DNA of 64,000 nucleotides from Acidaminococcus fermentans_A (GCF_052216985.1 NZ_JBQOUY010000003.1:1-64000); one strand, 5' to 3'. Shown: positions 1-8,262, numbered from the stretch's first letter. The notes: a model not told the origin generated them from the sequence alone. Made by a program: numbers and translations.

Positions 1-2
1 GT

Positions 3-119
3 TTTACGGAAGGAATGAACAATAAGATTAAGGTGTTAAAGAGAGTAGCATTTGGTTTTCGCAACTTTGAACGATTCCGTTCTCGGATTTTACTGCTTTC
101 GATGGTGAAATTAAAATAA
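3..119 (+). CDS. ISL3-family transposase, C-terminal fragment (cut by window edge)
   Basis: The first open frame encodes about 38 residues ending at a TAA at 117-119. It contains FTEGMNNKIKVLKR followed by AFGFRNFERFRSRILL, the conserved C-terminal signature of ISL3-family DDE transposases (family knowledge). The N-terminal part lies outside the window, so intactness cannot be judged. The fragment is clearly more AT-rich than the genes that follow, in line with a mobile element. The terminal inverted repeat lies about 50 bp downstream (172-198). Confidence 0.85.
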   Translation, partial: FTEGMNNKIKVLKRVAFGFRNFERFRSRILLLSMVKLK

Positions 120-124
120 AAACA

Positions 125-149
125 GACGTGAGCAAAAATCGCTCACGTC
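125..149 (+). terminator. stem-loop after the transposase gene
   Basis: A perfect 9-bp stem (GACGTGAGC, 125-133, with GCTCACGTC, 141-149) and a 7-nt loop lie just after the transposase stop. No long T tract follows, so termination efficiency is uncertain. Confidence 0.5.
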
Positions 150-171
150 CGTGTGTGGTAGATGAATTGGA

Positions 172-198
172 GCTTACCCCAACATTTGACAAAGAACC
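172..198 (+). mobile_element. right terminal inverted repeat of the ISL3-family element
   Basis: Read on the minus strand, the end starts GGTTCTTTGTCAAATGTTGG, the typical GGnTCTTTGTCAA start of ISL3-family inverted repeats (family knowledge). It marks the end of the insertion sequence. The next 8 bases (TAAATTAA, 199-206) are a plausible AT-rich 8-bp target duplication, but the left copy is outside the window. Confidence 0.7.
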
Positions 199-217
199 TA
201 AATTAATTAGTACGGTG

Positions 218-223
218 TATAAT
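218..223 (+). promoter_or_regulatory. candidate -10 box for the SLH porin
   Basis: A perfect TATAAT lies 118 bp upstream of the porin start codon, just outside the insertion sequence. No good -35 lies at 16-18 bp. This gives a long 5' leader, common for abundant porins, but the site is only a motif match. Confidence 0.35.
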
Positions 224-341
224 TTGTGAAGTAAAGTTAGAAAAGACTAATTTATCACACCTTTTCCATCTCCGCAGGAGGAAACACGGCAACTCCTGCT
301 GGTTGGGAAGGAAAGGGGAAAACCACAAGGAGGCTTTACCT

Positions 342-1610
342 ATGGATAAAAAAATGATGCTGGCCCTGGCTATGGCCTTGGGTGTCAGCGGGACGGCCCT
401 GGCAGCCAACCCCTTCTCCGACTTGCCCGCCGGCCACTGGGCCTATGGCGCTGTGGCCAAGCTGGCGGCTGCCGGCGTGGTTGACGGGTATCCGGACGGC
501 ACCTTCAAAGGGGACAAGACCATGACCCGTTATGAAATGGCCCAGATCGTGGCCAAGGCCCTGGCCAAAGGCGCCATCGGCGCTGATGACAAACTGGTCA
601 GCGAATTTGCTGATGAACTGGATAAACTTGGCGTTAGAGTAACCAAACTTGAAAAGAACGCGGACAATGTCCAGATCACTGGGGAAGTCCAGATGAGCTA
701 CCGGAACGATTCCGGCTCCGCCACCGGCAAGGGCAGCGAATCCGATCTGCGGACCCGCCTGTGGTTCACCGGGGAAGTGAACGACAATTGGCATTATTTG
801 GCCATGCTGGAAAATCACCAGTATTTCGGCGGCCGGAATGAATCCGGGGACAGCGACACGGATTTCCAGAGAGCGTTCCTGGACGGCCGGATCGGCAGCG
901 TGGAACTGAAGGCCGGCCGGTATGACGAATTCCTGGCGGATGGGAACATCTATGACAGCCAGGTGGACGGGGTGAAGGCCAAGGTGAACCTGGGCCATGC
1001 TTCCTACCTCCAGGCAGCCTACGGGAAAATGGCCGATGTATCCGGATTCGGCTATATGAGCGATGAGGAAAAAATCTCCGTGGCCGACAAATTCTGGACT
1101 GCAGAACTGGGCGGGGATACGGGCAATTTGCATCTGGCGGCCACCTACACCCGGGCGGACAATATGACCTTCCTGGATGGAGCGGACAATGAAATCTGGA
1201 CTGCCGGAGCCGGATACCAGGCCGGGAAGCTGGGCCTTAACGCCATGTACCTGCGGGGCAGCAATGATTACGAAAAAGACCGCAGCTGGGACAAGGACGG
1301 CTGGGTGGCCGGCCTGACCTATGGCGGGGCTGAAAGTGACAAGCCGGGCAGCTGGGGTCTTCTGGCCACTTATTACGACCAGAGTGCTTCCACGGTGATC
1401 GCCCACACCATGGACGGCAACTGGGACACCTTCGTTCCCGGTGAAAGCGGGGTCACCAACGGGTTCAAAGGCTGGAAAGTGGGCGGCAACCTGACCCTGG
1501 CCAAAAACATGGTGGCCGAAGTGGACTACTACGACCTGAAAGGCAAGGAAGGGGACCAGAACGGCAAACACGCTCGGACCCTCTGGAGCCAGCTGGTGGT
1601 GACGTTTTAA
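342..1610 (+). CDS. OmpM-like porin with N-terminal SLH domain
   Basis: The 422-residue product is predicted to be a trimeric outer-membrane porin whose SLH domain binds the cell-wall polymer and so ties the outer membrane to peptidoglycan, as in Negativicutes OmpM proteins. Visible parts: a signal peptide ending ALA-A near residue 21; one SLH domain at about 23-75 (NPFSDLPAGHWAY ... GYPDGTF ... MTRYEMAQIVAKAL); a short coiled coil at about 83-105; then an aromatic-rich beta-barrel with alternating Tyr/Trp/Gly strands ending in Phe (QLVVTF), the C-terminal signature for BAM insertion. The start ATG at 342 follows AAGGAGG at 327-333. The gene stands alone, with a bidirectional terminator region downstream. 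Confidence 0.9.
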   Translation: MDKKMMLALAMALGVSGTALAANPFSDLPAGHWAYGAVAKLAAAGVVDGYPDGTFKGDKTMTRYEMAQIVAKALAKGAIGADDKLVSEFADELDKLGVRVTKLEKNADNVQITGEVQMSYRNDSGSATGKGSESDLRTRLWFTGEVNDNWHYLAMLENHQYFGGRNESGDSDTDFQRAFLDGRIGSVELKAGRYDEFLADGNIYDSQVDGVKAKVNLGHASYLQAAYGKMADVSGFGYMSDEEKISVADKFWTAELGGDTGNLHLAATYTRADNMTFLDGADNEIWTAGAGYQAGKLGLNAMYLRGSNDYEKDRSWDKDGWVAGLTYGGAESDKPGSWGLLATYYDQSASTVIAHTMDGNWDTFVPGESGVTNGFKGWKVGGNLTLAKNMVAEVDYYDLKGKEGDQNGKHARTLWSQLVVTF

Positions 1611-1614
1611 AACT

Positions 1615-1637
1615 AGGCTGTTGTATGACAACAGCCT
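1615..1637 (+). terminator. hairpin after the porin gene, left of repeat element A1
   Basis: AGGCTGTTGT and ACAACAGCCT form a 10-bp stem with a 3-nt loop directly after the stop codon. There is no T tract; the heptad repeat array of element A1 starts at the next base. It is probably part of the porin terminator or of the repeat element. Confidence 0.5.
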
Positions 1638-1807
1638 GTCATACGTCATAGGTCATAGGTCATATGTCATACGCCGATTGAAGCCAGCTTTGCTGGCGAA
1701 GAACACAAGAAAATCGATTGAATTCTATATTAGGTTTTGGAATTTTAAAGTCAATTTGGCAAAATTGATTTCCAAAAGCGTATGACGTATGACGTCTGAC
1801 CTATGAC
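1638..1807. repeat. family A heptad-bounded intergenic element, copy A1
   Basis: A 170-bp element. The left end has five tandem heptads of consensus GTCATAN (1638-1672); the right end has four in inverted orientation (1780-1807: GTATGAC, GTATGAC, GTCTGAC, CTATGAC). The interior has a GCCAGC/GCTGGC hairpin and an AT-rich arm ending AAATTGATTTCCAAAAGC. The same architecture recurs at 7137-7297, 36795-36952 (reversed) and 42114-42255. It lies between two convergent genes. No coding potential is visible. Confidence 0.8.
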
Positions 1808-1808
1808 G

Positions 1809-1850
1809 AAGGGGTTGTTGCACTTACACGTGCAACAACCCCTTTTAATT
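1809..1850. terminator. bidirectional rho-independent terminator
   Basis: A 15-bp perfect stem (1809-1823 with 1830-1844, six-base loop) starts AAGGGG on the left and is followed by TTTAATTTTA on the right, so it has an A tract on one side and a T-rich tract on the other. It can serve both the porin (+) and the NlpC/P60 gene (-), whose stop lies at 1864. Confidence 0.85.
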
Positions 1851-1863
1851 TTACTGAAGCGCT

Positions 1864-3141
1864 TTATCTCCATGTATTGCATTGGGTCATCTGGTCCACC
1901 AGGGAGGTTCCGCTGCCGGCCATGAGATCCACCTTGCTGACCACCACCTGCATGATCCGGTTCTTCACCACCCCGTCAGAGGTCTCCATGCCGTAGGAGG
2001 CCAGGGAATGGATCATGTAGGGGGTCCCGTTGGAGTTCCCCAGGACCATCATCACATGGTAGGGGGTGAACAGCAGGGAACCCGGGGCGGCCGTCTTGAT
2101 ATAGGCCAGTTTCTGGTCGTGGGTCATGCCCCGGAAACTTTTCCCCGGGAAGGACTGGGCCTGTTCGTCCCCGTTCCGGGGCAGCTGGATGCCCATGGTC
2201 TTATATACGTCCTGGACGAAGGAAGAGCAGTCCACGCTGTTGTGCATGCCGCCCCATCCATAGGGGGCTCCCAGGTGTTTGAAGGCCATCTGGATGGTGT
2301 TGTTGGCGGTGTAGGGCAGGTATCCCTGGTGCAGGTCTGCCCCATAGGCGGCTTTCACCGGGACAATCTGGAGATAACCCTGATGGTCCCTGGTGGGCAG
2401 CAGCAGATTCCCGTTCCGGGTGGGGATGGCGGTGCCCATCTGGTACAGCTGAGGCTGGCTGCCGGCCTGGAGGGTCAGCACACGGCCGGTGACCACGGCG
2501 GGAGAAGCCGGATTGGCGTAGGTCTGCCAGGTCTTGGCATCGGTGATGGCTACCTTGTTCCGGGGGACCCAGCCCCGGTAATGGGGGGTCCGGACGAAGA
2601 TGAAGTTCCCCTGGGGATTGGTGTGGTATACCCGCACCGGGGTGGACGGATCCACCGCCGTTTCCTGCCAGTTGTCGAACTGGGTGTCGGACGCAGAATC
2701 GAAGGCCCGCTGGAGGGTGGGGAAGGACCGGAGATCTACCCGATCCACCACCACTCCATATTTCACTGTGTTGGTGGGGCGGATGTTGGCCTTGGCATCC
2801 TGGACCAACTGGGACGCGAAGGAATGGCTCAGGGGAGCCCCCTGGACGTACTGATCCTCATCCATGGCGAAGGCGTCCACATAGCTAGTGAGCTGGGTGC
2901 CGGAAATGGAATTCCCCAGGTCCTGGATGGAATCCCCGAAGATGGCTTTGTCCATCTGGGCGTTCATGGCACGGATCCGTTCCGGGGTGGCCAGGACGGT
3001 GCTGCCCGCCGGAGCAGTCCAGGCGGAAGGCTTGGTGAGCGCAGCTGGTGTACCGGGCATGGCCGCGGCGGCCAGAGCCATGGAAGCGGATAGGCACAGG
3101 GCACTGGTCAAAAGGGATATACGATGAAAAGCATGCAGCAA
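1864..3141 (-). CDS. exported NlpC/P60 (C40) cell-wall hydrolase with SH3b domains
   Basis: The 425-residue exported product is predicted to cleave the gamma-D-glutamyl-diamino acid bond of peptidoglycan stems. A signal peptide ends near ALAAAA (residues 1-26). A family-typical N-terminal stabilising region (about 85-120), two SH3-like segments (about 125-200 and 210-265) and a C-terminal NlpC/P60 domain from about 275 follow. The catalytic Cys lies in the VDCSSFVQDVY motif and the His in PYHVMMVLG; a later His (MIHSLASYG) fits the third polar residue. The TTG start at 3141 is chosen because AGGAGG lies 8 bp upstream. The gene is monocistronic and convergent with the porin. Overall layout resembles SH3b1-SH3b2-NlpC/P60 lysins. 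Confidence 0.85.
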   Translation of the reverse strand: MLHAFHRISLLTSALCLSASMALAAAAMPGTPAALTKPSAWTAPAGSTVLATPERIRAMNAQMDKAIFGDSIQDLGNSISGTQLTSYVDAFAMDEDQYVQGAPLSHSFASQLVQDAKANIRPTNTVKYGVVVDRVDLRSFPTLQRAFDSASDTQFDNWQETAVDPSTPVRVYHTNPQGNFIFVRTPHYRGWVPRNKVAITDAKTWQTYANPASPAVVTGRVLTLQAGSQPQLYQMGTAIPTRNGNLLLPTRDHQGYLQIVPVKAAYGADLHQGYLPYTANNTIQMAFKHLGAPYGWGGMHNSVDCSSFVQDVYKTMGIQLPRNGDEQAQSFPGKSFRGMTHDQKLAYIKTAAPGSLLFTPYHVMMVLGNSNGTPYMIHSLASYGMETSDGVVKNRIMQVVVSKVDLMAGSGTSLVDQMTQCNTWR

Positions 3142-3170
3142 AACGATGACCTCCTTTACATAGCGTCCCT

Positions 3171-3179
3171 ATTATAGCA
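3171..3179 (-). promoter_or_regulatory. extended -10 promoter of the NlpC/P60 gene
   Basis: On the minus strand TGC precedes a perfect TATAAT, an extended -10 box 30 bp before the TTG start. No convincing -35 is present. Confidence 0.55.
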
Positions 3180-3245
3180 TAGGGGGAGAGTGTGTGAAAA
3201 TTTTTCCTTCGCCCGCTGCTTACTGAACGTTGACAGCCCTTATTA

Positions 3246-3254
3246 TGGTATAAT
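3246..3254 (+). promoter_or_regulatory. yigZ: extended -10 promoter of yigZ
   Basis: TGG-TATAAT lies 38 bp before the yigZ start. A TTGACA at 3230-3235 is only 13 bp from the -10, too close for a classical pair, so the extended -10 is probably what counts. Confidence 0.55.
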
Positions 3255-3292
3255 GAGCCTTATGGATCCCAACAGAAAGGACGCAAACTGCA

Positions 3293-3937
3293 ATGGGAAA
3301 ATATGTGATCGCCCGGCCTGTGGTCAGTGAGCTGGTGGTGGAAAAGTCCCGCTTCCTGTGTACGCTGGCCCGGGTGGAAACAGAAGGAGAGGCCCAGGAA
3401 TTTGTCCGGGCCATGAAGAAAAAATATTGGGACGCCACCCACAACTGCTCGGCCTACATCGTGGGGCCGGATAACCGGGTAGAACGGTCCAACGATGATG
3501 GGGAACCCAGCGGCACGGCAGGGTCTCCCATGCTGGAAGTGCTCCGCCGGAAGGAACTGTATAATACGGCAGCAGTAGTAACCCGGTATTTTGGGGGCAT
3601 AAAGCTGGGCGCCGGAGGACTGACCCGGACCTACGGGAAATGTGTGGCTCAGGCAGTGGACGAAGCGGGTCTGGCAGAAAGAGTGCCCATGGGGGATTAT
3701 TCTTTCGTCTGGTCCTTGGAGGATGTGGGACGGGTGCTGAACCAGCTGTACCAGCAGTCCCTGTTCGCTGTGGGAGATGTGGAATACGCCAACCGGGCCA
3801 AAATCCACCTGGTGATGCCCCAGAGCCGGAAAGAGGAAGCAGGAGCCTGGCTCACGGAAACTCTCAGCCGGCCGGTGACTTTGGAAGAAGAGAAAACTTT
3901 CTTTGAAGAATGTCCTGCAGAGCCTGTTCAACCTTGA
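3293..3937 (+). CDS. yigZ: YigZ/IMPACT family protein (UPF0029)
   Basis: The 214-residue protein matches the YigZ/YvyE family: an N-terminal IMPACT (UPF0029) domain with KSRFLCTL, ATHNCSAYIVG, SNDDGEPSGTAGSPML and TRYFGGIKLGAGGL (residues about 15-120), then a ferredoxin-like DUF1949-type C-terminal domain (about 140-200). Bacterial members are small cytoplasmic proteins of unsettled function, linked by structure to nucleic-acid or ribosome binding. Length is normal. The gene has its own promoter, and the next promoter begins at its 3' end. Confidence 0.9.
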   Translation: MGKYVIARPVVSELVVEKSRFLCTLARVETEGEAQEFVRAMKKKYWDATHNCSAYIVGPDNRVERSNDDGEPSGTAGSPMLEVLRRKELYNTAAVVTRYFGGIKLGAGGLTRTYGKCVAQAVDEAGLAERVPMGDYSFVWSLEDVGRVLNQLYQQSLFAVGDVEYANRAKIHLVMPQSRKEEAGAWLTETLSRPVTLEEEKTFFEECPAEPVQP

Positions 3938-3962
3938 TTTTCCCCTCTCGATACAGTACACT
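3934..3962 (+). promoter_or_regulatory. candidate promoter of the SH3b/coiled-coil protein gene
   Basis: TTGATT (3934-3939) and TACACT (3957-3962) are 17 bp apart, about 60 bp upstream of the ATG at 4023. The -35 overlaps the end of yigZ. Confidence 0.4.
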
Positions 3963-4022
3963 AATACTATTGTACATCATGAGATGATGGGGAAAGACTA
4001 TCTTAGAAAGCAGGCATGATCG

Positions 4023-5795
4023 ATGCTGAAAAAAACTTGTGCTGTCCTGATGAGCTGTCTGGTCCTGGGGGCCGCCACAGTTCCTGTCTGGGCGGCGGAT
4101 GCCAGCGTATCCATAAAAACGATTACCCGTACGGAAAACAAGGTGACGGTGGAATGTCCTCAGGTCAGCGGAGGCAGCCGGTCGGCGGATGATAGGATCA
4201 ACCGGGCTCTGAGCAGCCAGGTGGCTTCCTTTGTCAGTGAAGCGTCCACCCTGGGCGGAGGCAAAGTCCATTACGATGTCCACAAATCTGATGCTGAACT
4301 GATCAGCTTCACTTTGGTGATGACTCCCAATATGGGGGTAGAGGAAAGCCTCGGCATGACCTTCGACCGGAAAACCGGGGAACTGCGCCCGCTCAGCTAC
4401 TACTATACCCAAGACCAGCTGGCGGGACTGGCCCAGAACGGGCTCCAGTATCTGTATGACGTTGATCCGGCCAAGCTCCAGACCCTTCCAGATACCTATT
4501 ATGTAGATAAAGACGGCAGCCTGATCGGGGTGTACCACGCAGGGGCCGTACTGGATAAAAGCGAAGGAGAAATCGAAATCAACCTGTCCGCTGCGGGTAT
4601 GGATGCAGACGGCAATGTGACCGAAGCTCCTATCGACCACAGCAGTGCTGCACCGGAGGAAAACGCTTCCGGCCAGGAAACGGCTGTCAGCGAAACGGTC
4701 AAATCGGCAGGATCTGCTGCCGGAGCTGGAGAAAGCACCGGTCAGGGCCTGGCCCGGATCCGGGCCCGTCTGGCGGCTAAAGAAAAGGCCCAGGCGGAAG
4801 CTAAAGCCCAGGCTGATGCCAAGGCCAAAGCTAAGGCAGAAAAAGCTGCAAAAGCCAAAGCGGAGGAACAGGCCCGGATGGAAGCCCAGGCCAAAGCCGA
4901 TGCCCAGGCCAGAGCGGAAGCCAGAGCTAAGGCCCGGGAAGAAGCCAGAGCCAAAGCTGAGGAAGCAGCCCGGAAAGAAGCTGCCAAAGCGGCCAAAGTC
5001 GAGGCCGCTGAGAAAAATAGAACAGCGGAAGCCGCGGCAAGCAGCCTGACGGCGGCCAAAGGAATCACCAAACCGGCAGAACAGACTCCTGCCCGTCCTC
5101 TGACCGTAAAGGAAAAAGTGGCGGCCATCCAGGCCCAGGAAGCCAAAGAAGAGGCGGCCCGGGAAGAAGCCCGGATGAAGGAACTAGTGGCCATCAAAGA
5201 AGCCGCTGAAAAACGGGCGGCCGAGGAAAAGGCCCGCCGGGAAGCGGAAGAACGGGCAGCAGAAGAAGCCCGCCGGGAAGCGGAAGCAGCGGCGGAAGCC
5301 GAACGGCAGGCCGAAGCACAGCGGCAGGCGGAAGCGGCCAGAGCCGCAGCGGCAGCCCTGGATACGGATGTCAGCGGAGCTGGGGTGATCACCGGCAGCG
5401 AAGTACGGATGCGGTCCAGTGCCGGTCTGGAGGGAAGTGTCATCGGAGCCTTTGAAAGGGGAGAATCGGTGGAAGTCCTGGGCAGCACCCGGGCGGACGG
5501 CATGACATGGTATAAGGTGACCCGCAGTGACGGATCTACCGGATATGTGGCTGCCGATTACTGCAGCCTGGGCAGCGGTGACTCTCCCAGCAGCACTGTG
5601 GGCACCATTACCGGCACTGATGTACGGATGCGGGCTAGTTACAGTACGGACAGTGATGTGCTGGGATATTTCGACAACGGGGAAACGGTGACCATCCTGG
5701 ACGATGTGACCAGCGGAGGCCAGCGGTGGCTGAAGGTCCAGCGGAGCGACGGTTCCGTAGGCTGGGTTTCTGCGGATTTCTGTGCCCAAAGCTGA
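4023..5795 (+). CDS. exported protein: DUF3298/RsiV-like domain, long Ala/Lys/Glu helix, two SH3b domains
   Basis: The 590-residue product has a signal peptide (about 1-25, ending VWAAD). An N-terminal globular region (about 30-195) resembles DUF3298/RsiV-like domains by its TFDRKTGELRPLSYYYTQDQL segment. A very Ala/Lys/Glu/Arg-rich stretch (about 240-445) should form a long single helix or coiled coil, as in TolA domain II. Two SH3b domains end the protein (about 453-515 and 525-590), each with a GSEVRMRSS or GTDVRMRAS start and a GYVAADYC or GWVSADFC end. The design suggests a periplasm-spanning or wall-binding protein. The function is not known. The downstream gene encodes the same SH3b pair. 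Confidence 0.75.
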   Translation: MLKKTCAVLMSCLVLGAATVPVWAADASVSIKTITRTENKVTVECPQVSGGSRSADDRINRALSSQVASFVSEASTLGGGKVHYDVHKSDAELISFTLVMTPNMGVEESLGMTFDRKTGELRPLSYYYTQDQLAGLAQNGLQYLYDVDPAKLQTLPDTYYVDKDGSLIGVYHAGAVLDKSEGEIEINLSAAGMDADGNVTEAPIDHSSAAPEENASGQETAVSETVKSAGSAAGAGESTGQGLARIRARLAAKEKAQAEAKAQADAKAKAKAEKAAKAKAEEQARMEAQAKADAQARAEARAKAREEARAKAEEAARKEAAKAAKVEAAEKNRTAEAAASSLTAAKGITKPAEQTPARPLTVKEKVAAIQAQEAKEEAAREEARMKELVAIKEAAEKRAAEEKARREAEERAAEEARREAEAAAEAERQAEAQRQAEAARAAAAALDTDVSGAGVITGSEVRMRSSAGLEGSVIGAFERGESVEVLGSTRADGMTWYKVTRSDGSTGYVAADYCSLGSGDSPSSTVGTITGTDVRMRASYSTDSDVLGYFDNGETVTILDDVTSGGQRWLKVQRSDGSVGWVSADFCAQS

Positions 5796-5839
5796 CCCCA
5801 GTGAAATCATCTTTTTGACTGGAAGGTCAGAGATGTTCG

Positions 5840-5848
5840 TGATACAAT
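5840..5848 (+). promoter_or_regulatory. extended -10 promoter of the double-SH3b gene
   Basis: TGA-TACAAT lies 33 bp upstream of the ATG at 5881. A TTGACT at 5815-5820 is 22 bp away, too far for standard spacing. Confidence 0.45.
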
Positions 5849-5880
5849 GACTACATCAAAGGAGAAGGAGGCAGACCGTG

Positions 5881-6402
5881 ATGAAAAAGATGGGACGGAT
5901 CATTGCCGCACTCTGCTGTCTGCTGGGTCTGACATTCCCCATGGAACGAAAAGCGGATGCTGCTGCAGCTGGGACCATCATCGGTACCGAAGTGCGGATG
6001 CGGAAGGGCGCTGGGACGGATACGGAGATCTTAGGGTATTTTGAAGATGGAGAAAAGGTAGAAGTCCTGAAAAGCAACGTCAATGAAGGCCGGAAATGGT
6101 ATGAAGTGAGCCGGAAAGATGGATCCCTGGGATGGGTGGCCGGAGAATACTGCCGGGTGCCGGAAGGATCCCTGATCCCTTCCGAGACACGTCTCCAGGA
6201 CCGGAAGGGCAAGATCACCGGGACGGAAGTCCGGATGCGCAGCGACCCCAGTCAGAATGGAGATGTGCTGGATTACTTCGCCAAGGGTGAAATCGTGACC
6301 ATCCTGGATGCGGCCGATGGAGGAGGCCTCCATTGGACCAAGGTAGAACGGGAAAACGGGGATATCGGCTGGGTTGCTTCTGATTACTGCCAGGAACTTT
6401 AA
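5881..6402 (+). CDS. exported protein with two SH3b domains
   Basis: The 173-residue product has a signal peptide (about 1-28, ending KADAAAA) and two bacterial SH3 domains at about 32-95 (GTEVRMRKG ... GWVAGEYC) and 110-173 (GTEVRMRSD ... GWVASDYC). Both are close in sequence to the SH3b pair of the gene just upstream, so one probably arose by duplication. SH3b domains usually bind peptidoglycan or cell-wall ligands; no catalytic domain is present. AAGGAGG at 5865-5871 serves either the ATG at 5881 or a GTG at 5878; the ATG is preferred. Confidence 0.8.
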   Translation: MKKMGRIIAALCCLLGLTFPMERKADAAAAGTIIGTEVRMRKGAGTDTEILGYFEDGEKVEVLKSNVNEGRKWYEVSRKDGSLGWVAGEYCRVPEGSLIPSETRLQDRKGKITGTEVRMRSDPSQNGDVLDYFAKGEIVTILDAADGGGLHWTKVERENGDIGWVASDYCQEL

Positions 6403-6428
6403 TTTTCTGGCCAAAGCTTCCCCAGATG

Positions 6429-6437
6429 TGATAAAAT
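6429..6437 (+). promoter_or_regulatory. extended -10 promoter before the exported protein at 6471
   Basis: TGA-TAAAAT lies 34 bp upstream of the ATG at 6471. No clear -35 is seen. Confidence 0.4.
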
Positions 6438-6470
6438 AATAGAAATGACTACTAGGAGGTTTGTAGCGAT

Positions 6471-7109
6471 ATGAAAAAAATCTGGCAAACGCTTTCTGCC
6501 GCTGCTTTCAGTGCAGCTCTCATGCTGCCTGTTTTCCATCAGGCGGAAGCAGGGACCTTTACTTTTACGCCATCCAAGCCCGCAGAGACCACTACGCAAC
6601 AGCAAACTCCTGCTGCAATGCCTCAGGTGAAATCCCTGAAATTGGCCGTGGTGCCTCTGATGATCGGGGAAAAAGTGGAAGACAACGAAGGGATGAAACC
6701 CATCGTGTTCAGCAATGAAATCGCCAAGGCATTCCAATATCCGGAATATGATATGGTGGATTCCGATGTGGTCCGGAAAGTAGCCCTGCAGGAACAGGAC
6801 AATCTGTTCACCAAGGCCGGACTGGAAAAAGTAGCCCAGGCCAGCGGGGCCGATGTGGTCATCGTCATGGCGGTGGACAAATTCGATGTGACGGAAGACA
6901 ACTTCCGCCGGGAACCCATGACCATCCTGGATTACCGGGGCCGTTTTGCCACGGTGAACATGCTGAACCATAAGTTTAAAGTGGATCACTGGAGTTACGG
7001 CCGTGAAATGGAATCGGGTGCCATCAATCCCCGGTCCGACTGGCCCCACCACGAATTCGGCCTGTTCTGCCGGAGAGAATTGAAGAAGGTCATTAAGAAT
7101 AACAAATAA
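6471..7109 (+). CDS. exported protein of unknown function
   Basis: The 212-residue product has a clear signal peptide (about 1-27, ending QAEAG), a short Pro/Thr/Gln linker and one globular domain from about 55. The pattern SLKLAVVPLMIG ... VDSDVVRKVALQ ... ASGADVVIVMAVDKF recalls the alpha/beta fold of periplasmic CsgG/LpoB-type proteins, but this is a fold guess, not a family call. There is no lipobox. TAGGAGG precedes the ATG. The gene closes a run of three exported-protein genes, so an envelope role is likely by context. Confidence 0.6.
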   Translation: MKKIWQTLSAAAFSAALMLPVFHQAEAGTFTFTPSKPAETTTQQQTPAAMPQVKSLKLAVVPLMIGEKVEDNEGMKPIVFSNEIAKAFQYPEYDMVDSDVVRKVALQEQDNLFTKAGLEKVAQASGADVVIVMAVDKFDVTEDNFRREPMTILDYRGRFATVNMLNHKFKVDHWSYGREMESGAINPRSDWPHHEFGLFCRRELKKVIKNNK

Positions 7110-7113
7110 AGGC

Positions 7114-7135
7114 GGCTGCTGCATGGGCAGCAGCC
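7114..7135 (+). terminator. hairpin left of repeat element A2
   Basis: GGCTGCTGC pairs with GCAGCAGCC around a 4-nt loop just after the preceding gene. There is no T tract; the heptad array starts at 7137. Confidence 0.45.
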
Positions 7136-7136
7136 C

Positions 7137-7297
7137 GTCATACGTCATAGGTCATATGTCATACGACGATGGAAGCCAGCTTTGCTGGCTTTGAATGGAC
7201 GAAAGCAGTTGAATGCTGTAAAAGGTTTTGAAATTTCAAGATCAATTTAGAAAATTGATTTCCAAAAGCGTATGACGTATGACGTCTGACCTATGAC
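7137..7297. repeat. family A heptad-bounded intergenic element, copy A2
   Basis: A 161-bp element with four GTCATAN heptads at 7137-7164 and four inverted heptads at 7270-7297, in the same orientation and with nearly the same interior as A1, including the GCCAGC/GCTGGC hairpin and the AAATTGATTTCC arm. It separates two genes in the same direction. Confidence 0.8.
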
Positions 7298-7299
7298 AA

Positions 7300-7333
7300 A
7301 AGGGCTGTTGCTCATGCAACAGCCCTTATTTTC
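7300..7333 (+). terminator. rho-independent terminator right of element A2
   Basis: AAGGGCTGTTGC and GCAACAGCCCTT form a 12-bp perfect stem with a TCAT loop, followed by ATTTTC. It uses the same GTTGC/GCAAC stem core as the other element-bordering hairpins. Confidence 0.75.
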
Positions 7334-7353
7334 ATAAGGAAGGAATCACAGCA

Positions 7354-8262
7354 ATGGATTGGGCGGAAATCAAGAAGGCAGGCCTTGCCTGCTACAATAT
7401 CAGGCATCTGAAGGAACGGAAGCGCTATTGGATCTATCTCCTCCGCTGCCGGACCCATCGGAAGCAGATGGAACGGCTCCAGAAGTTCTTCCATGAGGAT
7501 CCTTTGCGCCGAGAGGTGCTCCAAGGCATGCCCTGCCTGTTGGAACAAGCGACTCGGGCGTTCTTTTACAAAGGAGCGGGCTGGGAAGAACGGACAAAGC
7601 TGATCCAGGATCATATCGCTATCCTCCAGCAGAAGCTGACACCGGAGTTCCTCCGGGAAATCTATGTCCGGCATGGACGGGTGAACTTGTGGACCGATTC
7701 TTTCCAGGAAAAACCCCTGACCCTGGATCTGCTCTTCCATCCCGGTCAACGGAAGGAAGGCTGCCTGTCCCTGGTCCTCCACTGGGGAGAATTGGATTTT
7801 TACCAGATCATGTTCTGGCTGGGGCCGGATCCGGGAACGGGAGGACCCTGCTTCTGGGTGGGGGCCCTCCAGGGGACCCGCCTGGGGAATGAGGCGGTGA
7901 AGGCCATGACCAAGCAGTTCTTCGGCTACCGGACCAAGAATCTGATCTTCTACGGGCTGCGGACGCTGGCAGACCTGATGGGCTGTGAAGCCATCTATGC
8001 AGTGACCAATGCAGGCTATTATGCCATGAACCATGTGCGGATGGACCGGAAGCTGAAGACCAATTTCGGAGATTTCTGGGGGGAATGCGGGGGCGAGCCT
8101 TGTACCGATCCCCGGTTCTATCGGATTCCTCTGGAAGAAAAACGGCGGGATCTGTCAGAATTCAAGCCTTCCAAGCGGGCCAATCACCGGCGCCGGTATG
8201 AACTGATGGATAAGATGCGGGCGGAAATGGCAGGAAAGCTGGGGCCTTTCGTCGTACCCTGA
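7354..8262 (+). CDS. VirK/YbjX family protein (DUF535)
   Basis: The 302-residue protein has the DUF535 layout: a basic N-terminal region (about 1-70), then a core with LTLDLLFHPGQRKEGCLSL, FWVGALQG, GYRTKNLIFYGLRTLADLMGCEAIYAVTNAGYY and the closing RANHRRRYELMD segment. In enterobacteria VirK/YbjX members are tied to envelope stress and antimicrobial peptide resistance, with no known biochemical activity. There is no signal peptide. AAGGAAGG serves as the ribosome binding site. Its place among envelope genes fits a role in surface maintenance. Confidence 0.85.
   Translation: MDWAEIKKAGLACYNIRHLKERKRYWIYLLRCRTHRKQMERLQKFFHEDPLRREVLQGMPCLLEQATRAFFYKGAGWEERTKLIQDHIAILQQKLTPEFLREIYVRHGRVNLWTDSFQEKPLTLDLLFHPGQRKEGCLSLVLHWGELDFYQIMFWLGPDPGTGGPCFWVGALQGTRLGNEAVKAMTKQFFGYRTKNLIFYGLRTLADLMGCEAIYAVTNAGYYAMNHVRMDRKLKTNFGDFWGECGGEPCTDPRFYRIPLEEKRRDLSEFKPSKRANHRRRYELMDKMRAEMAGKLGPFVVP

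Noticed and set aside
186..223. Hybrid promoter from TTGACA in the IS end (186-191) and TATAAT (218-223)
   Set aside because: The spacing is 26 bp, far beyond the usable 16-18 bp.
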